64,000 bases of DNA from NCBI RefSeq assembly GCF_006716355.1, contig NZ_VFOW01000001.1, positions 1-64,000 of the forward strand, read 5' to 3'. A model generated the notes under the pieces. It searched no databases, had not been told where the DNA came from, and saw only the letters and a program-made list of their open reading frames with translations. Position 1 is the first letter of the stretch. Each line of letters opens with the position of its first letter. The position numbers and the translations under genes are program-made. Positions 25,814 to 34,714 of the stretch are shown here, one piece after another. The DNA is from Stackebrandtia endophytica. GTDB lineage: Bacteria; Actinomycetota; Actinomycetes; Mycobacteriales; Micromonosporaceae.

Positions 25814-26561
25814 GATGAACCTCCGCCTATCGGTTGTCGCCAACCTAGGGGAGAAGTGGCCCGCGGGCAACCGGATAACGTCAGCCCCCTTCACAGGATG
25901 GGCAACGAGTGTGCCTGGGGGAGAAGGGGACGACGACGAAAGGACCGTCGCCGCCAGGGCAGTGGACTGGCCGATGGCGCGACTGACGAACGGGGGTGGG
26001 ATGTGTCGACCTTATGAGGGAAGGAGCCCTGACCGATCGAAACGGACACTGATGACGCAACGGCGATTATTGTAATTATTTACGCATAACGCTAATTATG
26101 CTGAAAACTTGGATGTTCAGCAGGGCGGGCGGGGTGACGGGTTCGCGGTTCGGCGTCGACCGACCGCGTGGTTCTGCACCGCCGTGTACCCGTCGCACGC
26201 CACCGTACGTCGTCCCGTCCCATTGAATTTCGCTCGACTGATCCGATACGGGACCCAGGGTGGCCGGGAGATCGACAAGCTGTCGGATTCGCTGAGTTTC
26301 AGATGTCGAGGAGTTCGGCGGCGGCACGGGATCGAATCCCTCCGTCCCTCCGCCTAGATCCCCATGGTTGATAATGAATATTATGTAAAGTTGAACCTGA
26401 TGCGCGCCTCCCCTGAATCACCGCGTGTCCATCCCACCCCCGTTCGGCAGTCGTGCCTAGGCTGCGAAGGTTCTCCGAAACGCCCTGATGACGGCGGGTG
26501 CTGCGTGGGGTTTGCCAACCCGACGCATTGACCCGGTATCGAGGGCCTACTGCAGATCGCG
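25814..26561. other. Intergenic region with AT-rich patches
   Basis: About 750 bases with no supported gene. Two patches stand out as much lower in GC than the rest of the window: about 26062-26110 (GATTATTGTAATTATTTACG and following) and about 26365-26400. The segment near 26324-26345 contains GGGATCGAATCCC, resembling a tRNA T-arm, but no matching acceptor stem or anticodon arm is upstream. It may be a remnant of inserted DNA or just a promoter region for the following LtrA-like gene. Confidence 0.4.
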
Positions 26562-27757
26562 ATGGTCGGACAGGCAGCCGAGATGACCACTGACTCCCGT
26601 TTCCGGCTCGTCCCGATGCGGCCCCGGGATCCCGATGAACCGGGACGCGCCGCCTCCACCTTGGAACTGTTCTTCGACCTCGTGTTCGTCGTCGCGGTCA
26701 GCATCGCCGCCGTGCAGCTGCACCATTCGCTCGCCGAGGGCCATCTGCTCGACGGCGTCGTCAACTACGCGATCGTGTTCTTCGGGATCTGGTGGGCCTG
26801 GATGAACTTCACCTGGTTCGCGACTTCGTTCGCGACCGACGACTGGCTGTACCGGGTGCTCACCATCGTTCAGATGAGCGGAGTCCTCGTTCTGGCCTCC
26901 GGCATCGCCCCCGCCTTCGAAGACCACGACTACTCGGTCATCATCCTCGCCTACGTCGTCATGCGTCTGGCTCTGGTCGCCCAGTGGCTCCGCGCCTCCA
27001 GGTGGGCCGGGTCCGCACGTCGGGCGACCCTCACCTACGCCGTTGGCGTCGCCGTCGTCCAGATGCTCTGGCTGGCGGCGATGCTGCTGCCACCCGGCAT
27101 CTTCATGCCGGCCCTGATCGCGCTCATCATCGCCGAGATCTCGGTACCGGTCATCGCCGAACGCAGCGGCACCACTCCCTGGCACCCACACCACATCACC
27201 GAGCGATATGGACTGTTCACCCTCATCCTTCTCGGAGAGAGCCTCCTCGCCTCCGCCAACGCCATCATCGGAGCCCTCCACGATTCGGCGGCGGTCGGGC
27301 CGCTCGCCGCGATCGCGGCCCTCACGCTGATCGCCACCGCCGCGTTGTGGTGGATCTACTTCTGGCCACCACATCACCGTGCCATCACCGATCTCGGGGT
27401 TCCCTGCGGTACGGATACGGTCATTACCTGATCTTCGCCGCGGCGGGGGCCTTCTCCGCGGGAATCGAAGTCGAGATCGATGTTCTCGTCGGCGACAGTG
27501 CACTTCGTCAGCCCTACGCGTCGTTGGCTTACACGGTTCCCCTGGCGGTGTTCATCCTCGGGGTCTGGGTACTGGCGATCAGACCCCACGCGGACCGAAC
27601 CGTGAACCTGGTCGTGCCGGTGGGTGGACTGCTCGTCCTCGTCGACCCGCTCATTCCGGTTCCCTTCGCGCTGACCACGGTGATTCTTGTCGGGGTCGTG
27701 ATCGTGCTGGTCTGGCGAAGTCCGATTCCGGAATCGTCGCCTGCCGGGTCCGAGTGA
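26562..27757 (+). pseudogene. Low-temperature-requirement A (LtrA) family membrane protein, frameshifted
   Basis: Two overlapping frames together make one LtrA-family protein of about 395 residues. The first (from ATG 26562 or 26583) reads STLELFFDLVFVVAVSIAA, the family N-terminus, and runs through about eight membrane helices to HHRAITDL, then goes out of frame and stops at about 27431. The second frame resumes with GSLRYGYGHYLIFAAAGAF and continues to a normal end at 27757. The break is at CTCGGGG (27394-27400); one extra base there restores the frame. It is therefore a one-base deletion or a base-calling error in a G-run. LtrA proteins are polytopic membrane proteins of unclear function. 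Confidence 0.85.
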
Positions 27758-27767
27758 GTCGACGGGC

Positions 27768-28757
27768 TCACAGCGCGGGGTACGGCGTGGTGAGGCTTTC
27801 GGTCTGAAGTCGACGGTGGAATCGGTTGATGGCGGCGGCGGTCTCGATGTGGCGATCCAGCAGCGGCTGGGTCCAGGCGGGCAGTGGTGATGGCATCTCC
27901 CCCGCGGCTACTTTGCCGACCGTCGTGTGTGGGTCGGTGTCGCCGAATTGGCGAAAGAGCGTGTTGATGAGGGTGTTGATGCCGCCGTGCAGGTCGTAGT
28001 CGCGGTGTGCGGTGTGGAAGGCGTGTTCGTCTTCGGTCAGTTCGAACGAGGTGGACTGTGCGAGGCCGTAATCGGTGAGGTAGGTCTGTCGGCCGTCGGT
28101 GAGGATGTTGTCGAAGTGGACGTCGAAGTGAATGAATCCGGTGCGTCTCAGGATCTCGGCGGCTTCGATGATGCCGGCTTCGAGCATCCGGTAGGCGTCG
28201 GGCAGCTGAGCGGCTTCCAGCGTGGCCAGCCACGGCCGCACGACGTGTGGGAAGTGTTCGGTGAAGACGACGAGTCCGGTGTCGGCGGCTTCGATGGCTT
28301 CGAAGCGGTTTCGTACGCCCGGCAGGTCTCCCCAGACGGCGACGGCCTCGGTGACGGCGTCGGGATCGTTTCGCACCGGTGCGGGCAGGATTCGCCAGTG
28401 GTGGGTGAGCGGGAAACCCGGGTACTGTCCGGTGAGGACGAGTTCGGTGGTGTGGAGGTGCGTGGCCAGCTCCCGCCACGCCCCCAGTCCCGATGATCCC
28501 AAGCGGTAGTGGCAGTAGGCGGGCATGTCGAACAGGTTCGCCGTGCTGTGCGGATGGCGCTGCTCGAGTTCGGTGAGTCGGATGCGCTTGGCGAACACCG
28601 GGATGTCCTCGACGGTCAGGTGCCAGGCGGTTCCGCCGGTGTCGGTCCCCTGGTGTTGGTGGGAGTCCAGTAGGTCGACGAGTTGATCGTCGGCGAGCCG
28701 GCTCAGGTGTGTTGCCACGGTTTCGTGTCGGATGCGGCGATGCTCCAGCGACGACAT
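27768..28757 (-). CDS. Kinase-like/phosphotransferase-fold protein
   Basis: ATG 28757 follows GAAGGAACCAC. The 329-residue product has the catalytic-loop pattern GFIHFDVHFDNILTDG (Asp-x-His-x-x-Asn) and a metal-binding LTDYGLAQS, marking an eukaryotic-like kinase fold; VFAKRIRL provides the ATP-anchoring Lys. An internal segment TGLVVFTEHFPHVV is the hinge region. Substrate (protein or small molecule) is unknown. It lies 11 bases downstream of the FAD-monooxygenase gene and is probably co-transcribed with it under TetR control. Confidence 0.75.
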   Translation of the reverse strand: MSSLEHRRIRHETVATHLSRLADDQLVDLLDSHQHQGTDTGGTAWHLTVEDIPVFAKRIRLTELEQRHPHSTANLFDMPAYCHYRLGSSGLGAWRELATHLHTTELVLTGQYPGFPLTHHWRILPAPVRNDPDAVTEAVAVWGDLPGVRNRFEAIEAADTGLVVFTEHFPHVVRPWLATLEAAQLPDAYRMLEAGIIEAAEILRRTGFIHFDVHFDNILTDGRQTYLTDYGLAQSTSFELTEDEHAFHTAHRDYDLHGGINTLINTLFRQFGDTDPHTTVGKVAAGEMPSPLPAWTQPLLDRHIETAAAINRFHRRLQTESLTTPYPAL

Positions 28758-28768
28758 GTGGTTCCTTC

Positions 28769-29971
28769 TCAGTCGAGGGCTGGCTGATTATCCAGGAGCC
28801 GTCGAATGGGTCGCAGCGCGGCCGAGATCGGGATGATCGGAGCCACGATGTCTCTGGTGATCGCGATGGCGCGGCTGGTGTTGAACATGAGCCGCGCCAG
28901 TGATCGCGAGTTGTCCTGCGCTGCTTGCACTCGTGGCCGTTGTGCCCGTTCGTAGGCGGACAGTTGGCGAGTGATCTGCTCGGGGCCGGTCTCGTCGAGG
29001 TGTCCGGCCAGCACGGTGGCCGATTCGATGGCCATCGCCGCTCCGATTCCTGCGGTGGGGAGGAATCCGGCGGCGGCGTCCCCGAGTGCGACGACTCGTC
29101 CGAGGCTCCAGCGGGCGCATCGTCGGTCGTACAGCGGCCAGTAGTACTTCTCCGGGTTGGTGGCTACCTCTCGCAGGGCGGTGTCGGTTCGGGTGCTGAT
29201 GTGGGTGAGGCCGGCGCGGGTTCGGTGGCTGAACTCGTCGGGGCCGATCCGGGTTCGGTCGCGGGGTCCACACAGGATGACACCGAGCCGGTCCTTGACA
29301 GGGTAGGTGCCCAGGAAGGCGCCGTGTCCCCACAGTTCCTCCCCCAGGTCGGGATCGCTGTCGGTGTCCGCCCAGGTCACCCAGCCTCCCCATCCGGTGT
29401 CGAGTCCGGTGATGTCGCCGGGGGGCCACAGCAGGTCGCGGGTGGTGGAGTTGATGCCGTCGGCGACGACGACGAGGTCGAATTCGGCGGTCACCGATTG
29501 GGTGGCGTGTTGGATCGTGGCGGTGGTGGCGGCCGGGGTCTGGTGGATGGCGGTGACGATCGTGTGGTGGGTGATCGTGGCGGCGGTCGCGTCGAGACTT
29601 TCGAGTAGTTCTCCCCTGCTGATGCCTCGGTAGTCGCCGTAGCGGTCGAACAGGTCGGTCATGCGGTACTCGCGGGCCGGGGAGCCGGTGTGTCGAAGGA
29701 TTCGATACCGGGACAACGGGGTGCTGCGGTCCCGGTAGGCGTCGGTGATGCCGAGGGTGCGGAAGGTGGGATCGACCAGTGGCATGAGCGCCAACATGTA
29801 GCCGCTGGCGGCATCGGGTGCGGCTTTGTCGATGAGGACGGGGTGGAGTCCTTGGCGACGAAGTAGTTGGGTGAGTGTGCGGCCGGCGACCCCGGCTCCG
29901 CAGATGAGGATGCGTAGTCGGTCGTGTCGTCCGGCGGCGATCTGGTCGGTGAGTGTGGTCTCGGTGAGCAT
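28769..29971 (-). CDS. FAD-dependent monooxygenase (PHBH/UbiH-like)
   Basis: ATG 29971 follows CAGGAGCAGC. The 400-residue protein has an N-terminal dinucleotide fold RILICGAGVAGRTLTQLL, a middle DLVVVADGINS (DG motif) and a late GRVVALGDAAAGFLP that binds the FAD ribityl chain. These define class A flavin monooxygenases acting on aromatic or polyketide compounds. The promoter region is shared with the divergent TetR gene and holds two identical operators, so expression is probably induced by a drug or metabolite that the TetR protein senses. This matches the behaviour of drug-inactivating monooxygenases, but the substrate is unknown. Confidence 0.9.
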   Translation of the reverse strand: MLTETTLTDQIAAGRHDRLRILICGAGVAGRTLTQLLRRQGLHPVLIDKAAPDAASGYMLALMPLVDPTFRTLGITDAYRDRSTPLSRYRILRHTGSPAREYRMTDLFDRYGDYRGISRGELLESLDATAATITHHTIVTAIHQTPAATTATIQHATQSVTAEFDLVVVADGINSTTRDLLWPPGDITGLDTGWGGWVTWADTDSDPDLGEELWGHGAFLGTYPVKDRLGVILCGPRDRTRIGPDEFSHRTRAGLTHISTRTDTALREVATNPEKYYWPLYDRRCARWSLGRVVALGDAAAGFLPTAGIGAAMAIESATVLAGHLDETGPEQITRQLSAYERAQRPRVQAAQDNSRSLARLMFNTSRAIAITRDIVAPIIPISAALRPIRRLLDNQPALD

Positions 29972-29994
29972 GTGCTGCTCCTGTCGAATACGCG

Positions 29995-30045
29995 TGGACC
30001 GGGTGGTCCAATCCACGTTAGCACGGTTGTGGACCGGGTGGTCCA
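29995..30045. promoter_or_regulatory. Twin TetR operators in divergent promoter
   Basis: Two exact copies of TGGACCGGGTGGTCCA occur at 29995-30010 and 30030-30045, each a perfect inverted repeat (6-bp arms, 4-base spacer), spaced 35 bp centre to centre. They flank the space between the monooxygenase start (29971, minus) and the tetR start (30065, plus). Binding there would block both promoters, giving autoregulation and induction of the monooxygenase. The identity of the two copies strongly supports a specific repressor site. Confidence 0.88.
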
Positions 30046-30064
30046 TGCCTGTTATGGTGGCACT

Positions 30065-30676
30065 ATGACCTCACGTGAGGCCCGGGTGCTGTCACCATCG
30101 CGCCGCCAGGCGCTGCTTGCCGCCGCCGCCGCCGAGTTCGCTGAAAACGGTTACCAGCGGGCGTCGTTGAACCGCGTGATCGCGGCCCAATCGATGAGCA
30201 AGAGCTCGTTCTACCACTACTTCGAGTCCAAAGCGGAGTTGTTCGACGCCGTCGTGTCGGAGGCGGCGGCCCGATTGGTGGAGACGGTGCCGATCCCCGA
30301 AGCCACCAGGCTGGCCGGTGACGACTTCTGGGGAGAGGTGACCGGATTCGTCACCGGGATGGTCCGCGCCGGCCGCGCCGGGCCGCTGGTGGACCTGGCT
30401 CGACTGTTCTATCTCCCCGACGTCCCCGAGGACAGCGAGGTGACCCGGATTCGCCGCGCCATCGACGACTGGATAGCCGCGGCGTTGATGACGGGGCGAA
30501 TCCGGGGCGCGGTCCGTGACGACCTCCCGGCGTCGCTCCAGGTTCGGATGGTGGTCGCACTGCTGTGGGCGGTCGACGAATGGTCGGTGGACCGGCTGCC
30601 CACATTGGGGCCGGTGGAGCGGGACCGGTTGGCATCGGCTCAGGTCGCGGCGCTGCGTCGACTGTTGGAGCCGTGA
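30065..30676 (+). CDS. TetR-family transcriptional regulator
   Basis: ATG 30065; 203 residues. The N-terminus has the TetR helix-turn-helix: RRQALLAAAAAEFAENGYQR, then VIAAQSMSKSSFYHYFESKA. The C-terminal ligand domain is variable, with Trp-rich LLWAVDEWSVDRLPTL near the end. It is divergent from the FAD monooxygenase, and the two perfect operators between them make it the likely repressor of that gene and of itself. The ligand is unknown. Confidence 0.93.
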   Translation: MTSREARVLSPSRRQALLAAAAAEFAENGYQRASLNRVIAAQSMSKSSFYHYFESKAELFDAVVSEAAARLVETVPIPEATRLAGDDFWGEVTGFVTGMVRAGRAGPLVDLARLFYLPDVPEDSEVTRIRRAIDDWIAAALMTGRIRGAVRDDLPASLQVRMVVALLWAVDEWSVDRLPTLGPVERDRLASAQVAALRRLLEP

Positions 30677-30681
30677 CCGGT

Positions 30682-31268
30682 TCACCGACGTGAATACAAC
30701 AGGGCGAGGGCTCCGGTGGGAACGGTGGTGACCGAGTCGAGCCTCCAGTGACTGGTCGGCACGTCGGCCAAGAGGCGGTCGCCGTCGCCGAGGATGCTCT
30801 GGGGACCTGGTGAAGATTCAGCACATCGACGAGGTCGGCACGTAGGAACTGCCGGATGAGACTGGCGCTGTTGCAGATGACGATGTCGCCGCCGGACTGT
30901 TCTTTGAGCGCACGGACGTCACCGACCGGGTCGGTGGTGATCGTGGTGTTCTCCCACGCTGGGGTGTCGATACCGGAGGAGGCCACGAGTTTGGGGGTGT
31001 CGGTGAGCCAGGACGCCAGTGCTCGGTCCCGAGGGTGTGCGGCGTGGTCGTCGACGAGTGGCCGCCAGAATTCCAGAAAGCCCTCGTAGTTCTTGCGTCC
31101 CAGGACGATCGTGTCGGTGCCGCGCCAGACGCCTTCGAAGTGTGCGCGTGTGACTTCGGCGGTGGCATGTTCGTGCAACCAACCCATTCCCCCGGTGGCG
31201 GGGTCGCCGGCATCGTTGATGAGTCCGTTGAGAGAGACGGTGATGGATGCGATGAGTCGCCGGGTCAT
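30682..31268 (-). pseudogene. RibD/DHFR-like reductase, frameshifted near C-terminus
   Basis: ATG 31268 follows CTGGAGGAAAC. The first frame begins TRRLIASITVSLNGLINDAG, includes TDTIVLGRKNYEGFLEFW and GDIVICNSASLIRQFLRADL, and is a RibD C-terminal/dihydrofolate-reductase-like domain. After VDVLNLHQVP it goes out of frame. The expected ending SILGDGDRLLADVPTSHW... to LALLYSRR and a stop at 30682 is intact in the next frame. The shift falls at GGGG (30801-30804). It looks like a one-base deletion or a homopolymer error. A second, intact member of this broad family lies at 58.5 kb. It is tail-to-tail with the tetR gene. Confidence 0.8.
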
Positions 31269-31334
31269 GTTTCCTCCAGGTGATGGCTTGTCACCTGAAG
31301 GTCGGTGCGGCCGGGGCGTTTTCGACATCGCGGG

Positions 31335-32918
31335 TCAGCGACTTTTCATGTCGAGCAGGTGAAGCACTCGGTCGACGACCGCCGGGTCGGTGCCCGGTTG
31401 GCTGCGCATGTCGAGGACGGCGGTCCGGGCGGCGGACATGATCTCGTCTTGGACGTGGTGAAGGACTCGGAAGCGTTGGGTGTCGTGTTCGGTCAGTTCA
31501 CGGCGTTCCTCGTCGACGAGCTCGGGTGAGATGCGTGCCTCGATGGCGGTGAGTTGCCGGGTGACGGTTTCGATGATGTCCTCGGGCAGATCCTCGACGT
31601 TGTCGAGCTGTTTGAGGCGGTGTCGTGCCGCGTCGGTGGCCGCCGCGGCCAACCGTCGTTCCATCCGGCGTTCAATGTCGGCATCGGTTTGGACGCCGAG
31701 GAGTCTGATCAGCCAGGGCAGGCTCATGCCCTGAATGATCAGGGTCGCGACGATGACGGTGAAGGCGATGAAGATGATGTCGCTGCGGGCGGGGAAGGGC
31801 GACCCGTCCTCGGTGCCGTGTGGGATCGCCAGGGCCAGGGCGACGGTGGCGACGCCGCGCATTCCCGACCACCACACGACGACGGTCTCCCGCCAGGTGG
31901 CCGGGATCTCGGATTCGGATTGGGGCGTGGTGCGAAACCTTCTGGCCAGCCAACTCGCCGGAAGTAGCCACAGTAGACGCACCATGATGAGGGTGACGGT
32001 GATGATCCCACCCCAGGCCAGCAGCTCCCCCAGTCGGCCCGACCAGTTGTGGAACAGGTTCTGCAGTTCCAGTCCGATGAGGCCGAATGCGACACCGGTG
32101 ACCAGCACCTCGATGATGCTCCAGAATGAGGCTCCGGCCAGTCTGCCCTCGATGTCGTCGGCGTCGGCCACCGATTCGGACAGGAAGAATGCGGTGGTCA
32201 ACACGGCGAGGACACCGGAGCCGTGAAGGTCGTCGGCCAGTGAGTAGGACGCGAACGGCACCAACAGGGTCAATGCGACCCGCAGGTGGGTCTGCCCCAG
32301 CAGGCCGGCGAGCTTTCCGGCCGACCAGCCCAGCGCTACGCCGACGAGGATCGCCACGACCGCCGATAGCGCGAACTCGGTGAGGGCGTCGGGTACGGAG
32401 AAGGTTCCGGTGACGACGGCGGCGATGGCGATGTGGTACAGGACGATGGCGGTGACGTCGTTGAAGAGGCCCTCACCCTCGAGGATGGACACCAGTCGGC
32501 GCGGGAGTCCGAGTTTTCCGGCCACGGCGGTGGTCGCGATGGGGTCGGGTGGTGCGATGAGCGCTGCCATGGCGACGGCGGCGGCCAACGGCAGCCCGGG
32601 GATGATCGCGTGCGCGAGTGCGGCGACGGCGGCCGTGGTGACGAATATGAGGGCGACGGCCAGCAGGGTGATGGGTTTCCAGTTGGTGGTGAACTGTCGC
32701 CAGGAGGTTCGGCGGATCGCGGCGTAGATGAGCGGTGGCAGAACCAACGGGAGGATGAACTCGGGCGGGATGTCGATGCCGGGGATGAACGGGAGCATCG
32801 CCAGTCCGGTTCCGGCCAGGGTCATGAGAATGGGCGAGGGAACGCCGATGCGTTCGGCGACCGGCACGGCGATGAGCGCTGCCAGCATCAGCAGGAACAG
32901 CAGTGCCAGTTGCGCCAT
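31335..32918 (-). CDS. Na+/H+ antiporter, CPA1 (NhaP-like) family
   Basis: A 527-residue protein with about twelve membrane helices. Conserved features include AALIAPPDPIATTAVA, LEGEGLFNDVTAIVL (the Asn-Asp ion-binding pair of electroneutral CPA1 carriers) and WWSGMRGVATVALALAIP. A soluble C-terminal tail (about 410-527) is helical and charged, as in bacterial NhaP/YjcE proteins. It exchanges cytoplasmic Na+ (or K+) for H+, serving pH and salt homeostasis. A GGGAAG site precedes ATG 32918. Confidence 0.93.
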   Translation of the reverse strand: MAQLALLFLLMLAALIAVPVAERIGVPSPILMTLAGTGLAMLPFIPGIDIPPEFILPLVLPPLIYAAIRRTSWRQFTTNWKPITLLAVALIFVTTAAVAALAHAIIPGLPLAAAVAMAALIAPPDPIATTAVAGKLGLPRRLVSILEGEGLFNDVTAIVLYHIAIAAVVTGTFSVPDALTEFALSAVVAILVGVALGWSAGKLAGLLGQTHLRVALTLLVPFASYSLADDLHGSGVLAVLTTAFFLSESVADADDIEGRLAGASFWSIIEVLVTGVAFGLIGLELQNLFHNWSGRLGELLAWGGIITVTLIMVRLLWLLPASWLARRFRTTPQSESEIPATWRETVVVWWSGMRGVATVALALAIPHGTEDGSPFPARSDIIFIAFTVIVATLIIQGMSLPWLIRLLGVQTDADIERRMERRLAAAATDAARHRLKQLDNVEDLPEDIIETVTRQLTAIEARISPELVDEERRELTEHDTQRFRVLHHVQDEIMSAARTAVLDMRSQPGTDPAVVDRVLHLLDMKSR

Positions 32919-33033
32919 ACGGTTCTTCCCGCTGGTGGGCTCGGTGGTGTGGTTGTGAGGTTAAGCCCTGTGGGGCCGATTCGCGGGGTTTTCCCCGGGC
33001 AGGCTCCACACCGGATACCTGCCCGGGTGAGGG

Positions 33034-34149
33034 TCAGGTGGTGAATCCCTGGATGCGGTGCTGCATGACCCGGTAGGGCCAGCCGGCGGCGGTGTTCCAT
33101 TGGCTGACGGTCAGGTGCAGGTCGGTGAGGGTGGATCCGGGGATGATGTATCCGCCATACAGCTGGGCGACATGGGAGTCGTCTTCGTTGCCCCAGCTCC
33201 CGCCCCAGATGAGGGTCCGACGGTGCGCGGTGTAGAGATTGGACGTCGGGGTGTCCATGATGATGCCGTCGATGCGGTAGTCGCCGGCGTTGAACCAGGT
33301 GAGTACCCATTTGCCGTCCATCGGGCGCAGGCACAGTTCGCCGAAGCGTCCCTCCAGGATCGGGGTGGCGGGGTTGCCCCAGTTCCAGGCGTCGTCGCGG
33401 TATCCCCAGGGTTCGTAGGCGTCGGGTTGGGCGATGCGGTCGGCGGGGACGCGGTGCATGATGATCGGTTTGTCGCGTTGGAATCCGGTGGAGTACACGT
33501 AGACGTACCCGTCATCGCCGCTTGCCCAGGTCAACAGTTGGAACAGGCCGCCCGCCCAGTCGGGTGGGAACTTGGCGCCGGTGTGGATCCAGGTGGCGCC
33601 GGAGTCCTCGGAACGCCAGATCTCGGTCCACACGACGTTGCCGAGTCCTTTGTTGACCATGGCGTGGAGGTACATGGTGTCGCCGATGGTGATGACGTCG
33701 GAGGGTAGGACGGTGGAGAAGACCGGGTTGTCGTGGTCGTAGTGCCACAGCTGTTGGGCGTGTTCCCCGCCGACGGCGCCGTCCCAGGTGACGCCCGCGG
33801 GCAGGTCGGTGGTGGTTGAATACAGCGCGGTGGGTGAGCGCCACCAGCCTCCGCCGACGTGGGCGTTCTCGAAGCTGTCGCCGAAGATGTAGAGGGTGCG
33901 TCCGTCGGGAGTGGTGGCGGGGACGCCCAGATCGGTGGCCTCCATCCGGAATCGGGTGGTCAGACCGGGTCCGGTCAGGTCGGCGATCTTGGTGACGTGA
34001 ACCGCCTGTGGTGTCGTGGGCGAGGCGGTGGCGATGCCGGTGGACAGGCCGCCGACGACGGCGGTTCCGGCGATACCGAGTGCTCCCCTGAGGAGCGTGG
34101 AGCGGCGAACGGGTCGGTTGAGGATGTTGCGGTGCTGCGATGGCCTCAT
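33034..34149 (-). CDS. Tat-exported DUF4185-type protein
   Basis: ATG 34149 follows CAGGAGAACCCG. The N-terminus PVRRSTLLRGALGIAGTAV is a twin-arginine signal, followed by an Ala-rich cleavage region near ATASPTTP. The mature part is beta-rich with DUF4185-type motifs: RTLYIFGDSFENAHVG, then SRSEDSG-like block (WRSEDSGATWIHTG) and ILEGRFGELCLRPMDGKW, suggesting a sialidase/glycosidase-like propeller. Many members are extracellular and bind or cut polysaccharides, but none of the catalytic residues of a known glycosidase can be assigned here. It is exported folded. Confidence 0.8.
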   Translation of the reverse strand: MRPSQHRNILNRPVRRSTLLRGALGIAGTAVVGGLSTGIATASPTTPQAVHVTKIADLTGPGLTTRFRMEATDLGVPATTPDGRTLYIFGDSFENAHVGGGWWRSPTALYSTTTDLPAGVTWDGAVGGEHAQQLWHYDHDNPVFSTVLPSDVITIGDTMYLHAMVNKGLGNVVWTEIWRSEDSGATWIHTGAKFPPDWAGGLFQLLTWASGDDGYVYVYSTGFQRDKPIIMHRVPADRIAQPDAYEPWGYRDDAWNWGNPATPILEGRFGELCLRPMDGKWVLTWFNAGDYRIDGIIMDTPTSNLYTAHRRTLIWGGSWGNEDDSHVAQLYGGYIIPGSTLTDLHLTVSQWNTAAGWPYRVMQHRIQGFTT

Positions 34150-34366
34150 CGGGTTCTCCTGCCGGGAGAGAATATGTGCGGTAAGGGTGTGTCTAGCAGA
34201 GACGGATACGTCGCGTCGACCCCTGGACGTCCGGGCGATCACATCGAATGTGACGTGAACCTCGCCTCCGAACTGAAAAAATCCGCGATCGTTGTCAATC
34301 CGGCGTCGACCTCGCACGTCAAGCATGAGACGGGGGCCGACGAACGGCCCCGGAAAGGGATGATCG

Positions 34367-34705
34367 ATGAAGTACGCACTGCTGCTCTACGCCAAGGACT
34401 CCCACTGGAAGAACCTGAGCGATGAGGAACGCGCCGCCGAATACGACAAGCACGTCAAGTTCGGTGAACTGCTGGACTCCCGCAACGCGGCGCGCGGCGG
34501 AGAGGAGCTGGCCCTGTCACACACCGCCACTACTCTTCGACACGGTGACGGTGAGGTGCTGGCCAGCGACGGTCCCTACGCGGAGACCGCTGAACAGCTG
34601 GGTGGCTTCTATCTGATCGAGGCCGCCGACTTGGACGAGGCTTTGGAGCTGGCGAAGTCCTGCCCGGGTCCGATCGTGGAGGTGCGTCCGATCGTGGAGA
34701 TGTAA
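34367..34705 (+). CDS. YCII/DGPF-type protein, partner of ECF42 sigma factor
   Basis: A 112-residue protein with KYALLLYAKDSHW at the start and the family motif SDGPYAETAEQLGGFYLIEA, ending in a VEVRPIVEM strand: a ferredoxin-like fold of the YCII/DGPF family. The next gene (9 bases away) is an ECF42-type sigma factor, which is nearly always encoded beside DGPF proteins and is thought to activate them. A ribosome site GGAAAGGGATG precedes it. Its biochemical role is unknown. Confidence 0.9.
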   Translation: MKYALLLYAKDSHWKNLSDEERAAEYDKHVKFGELLDSRNAARGGEELALSHTATTLRHGDGEVLASDGPYAETAEQLGGFYLIEAADLDEALELAKSCPGPIVEVRPIVEM

Positions 34706-34714
34706 GGAGGTCCG

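Noticed and set aside
26316-26345. Possible tRNA because of GGGATCGAATCCC and a CCGCC-like end
   Set aside because: No acceptor-stem complement, D-arm or anticodon arm is found in the preceding 90 bases; at best a fragment.
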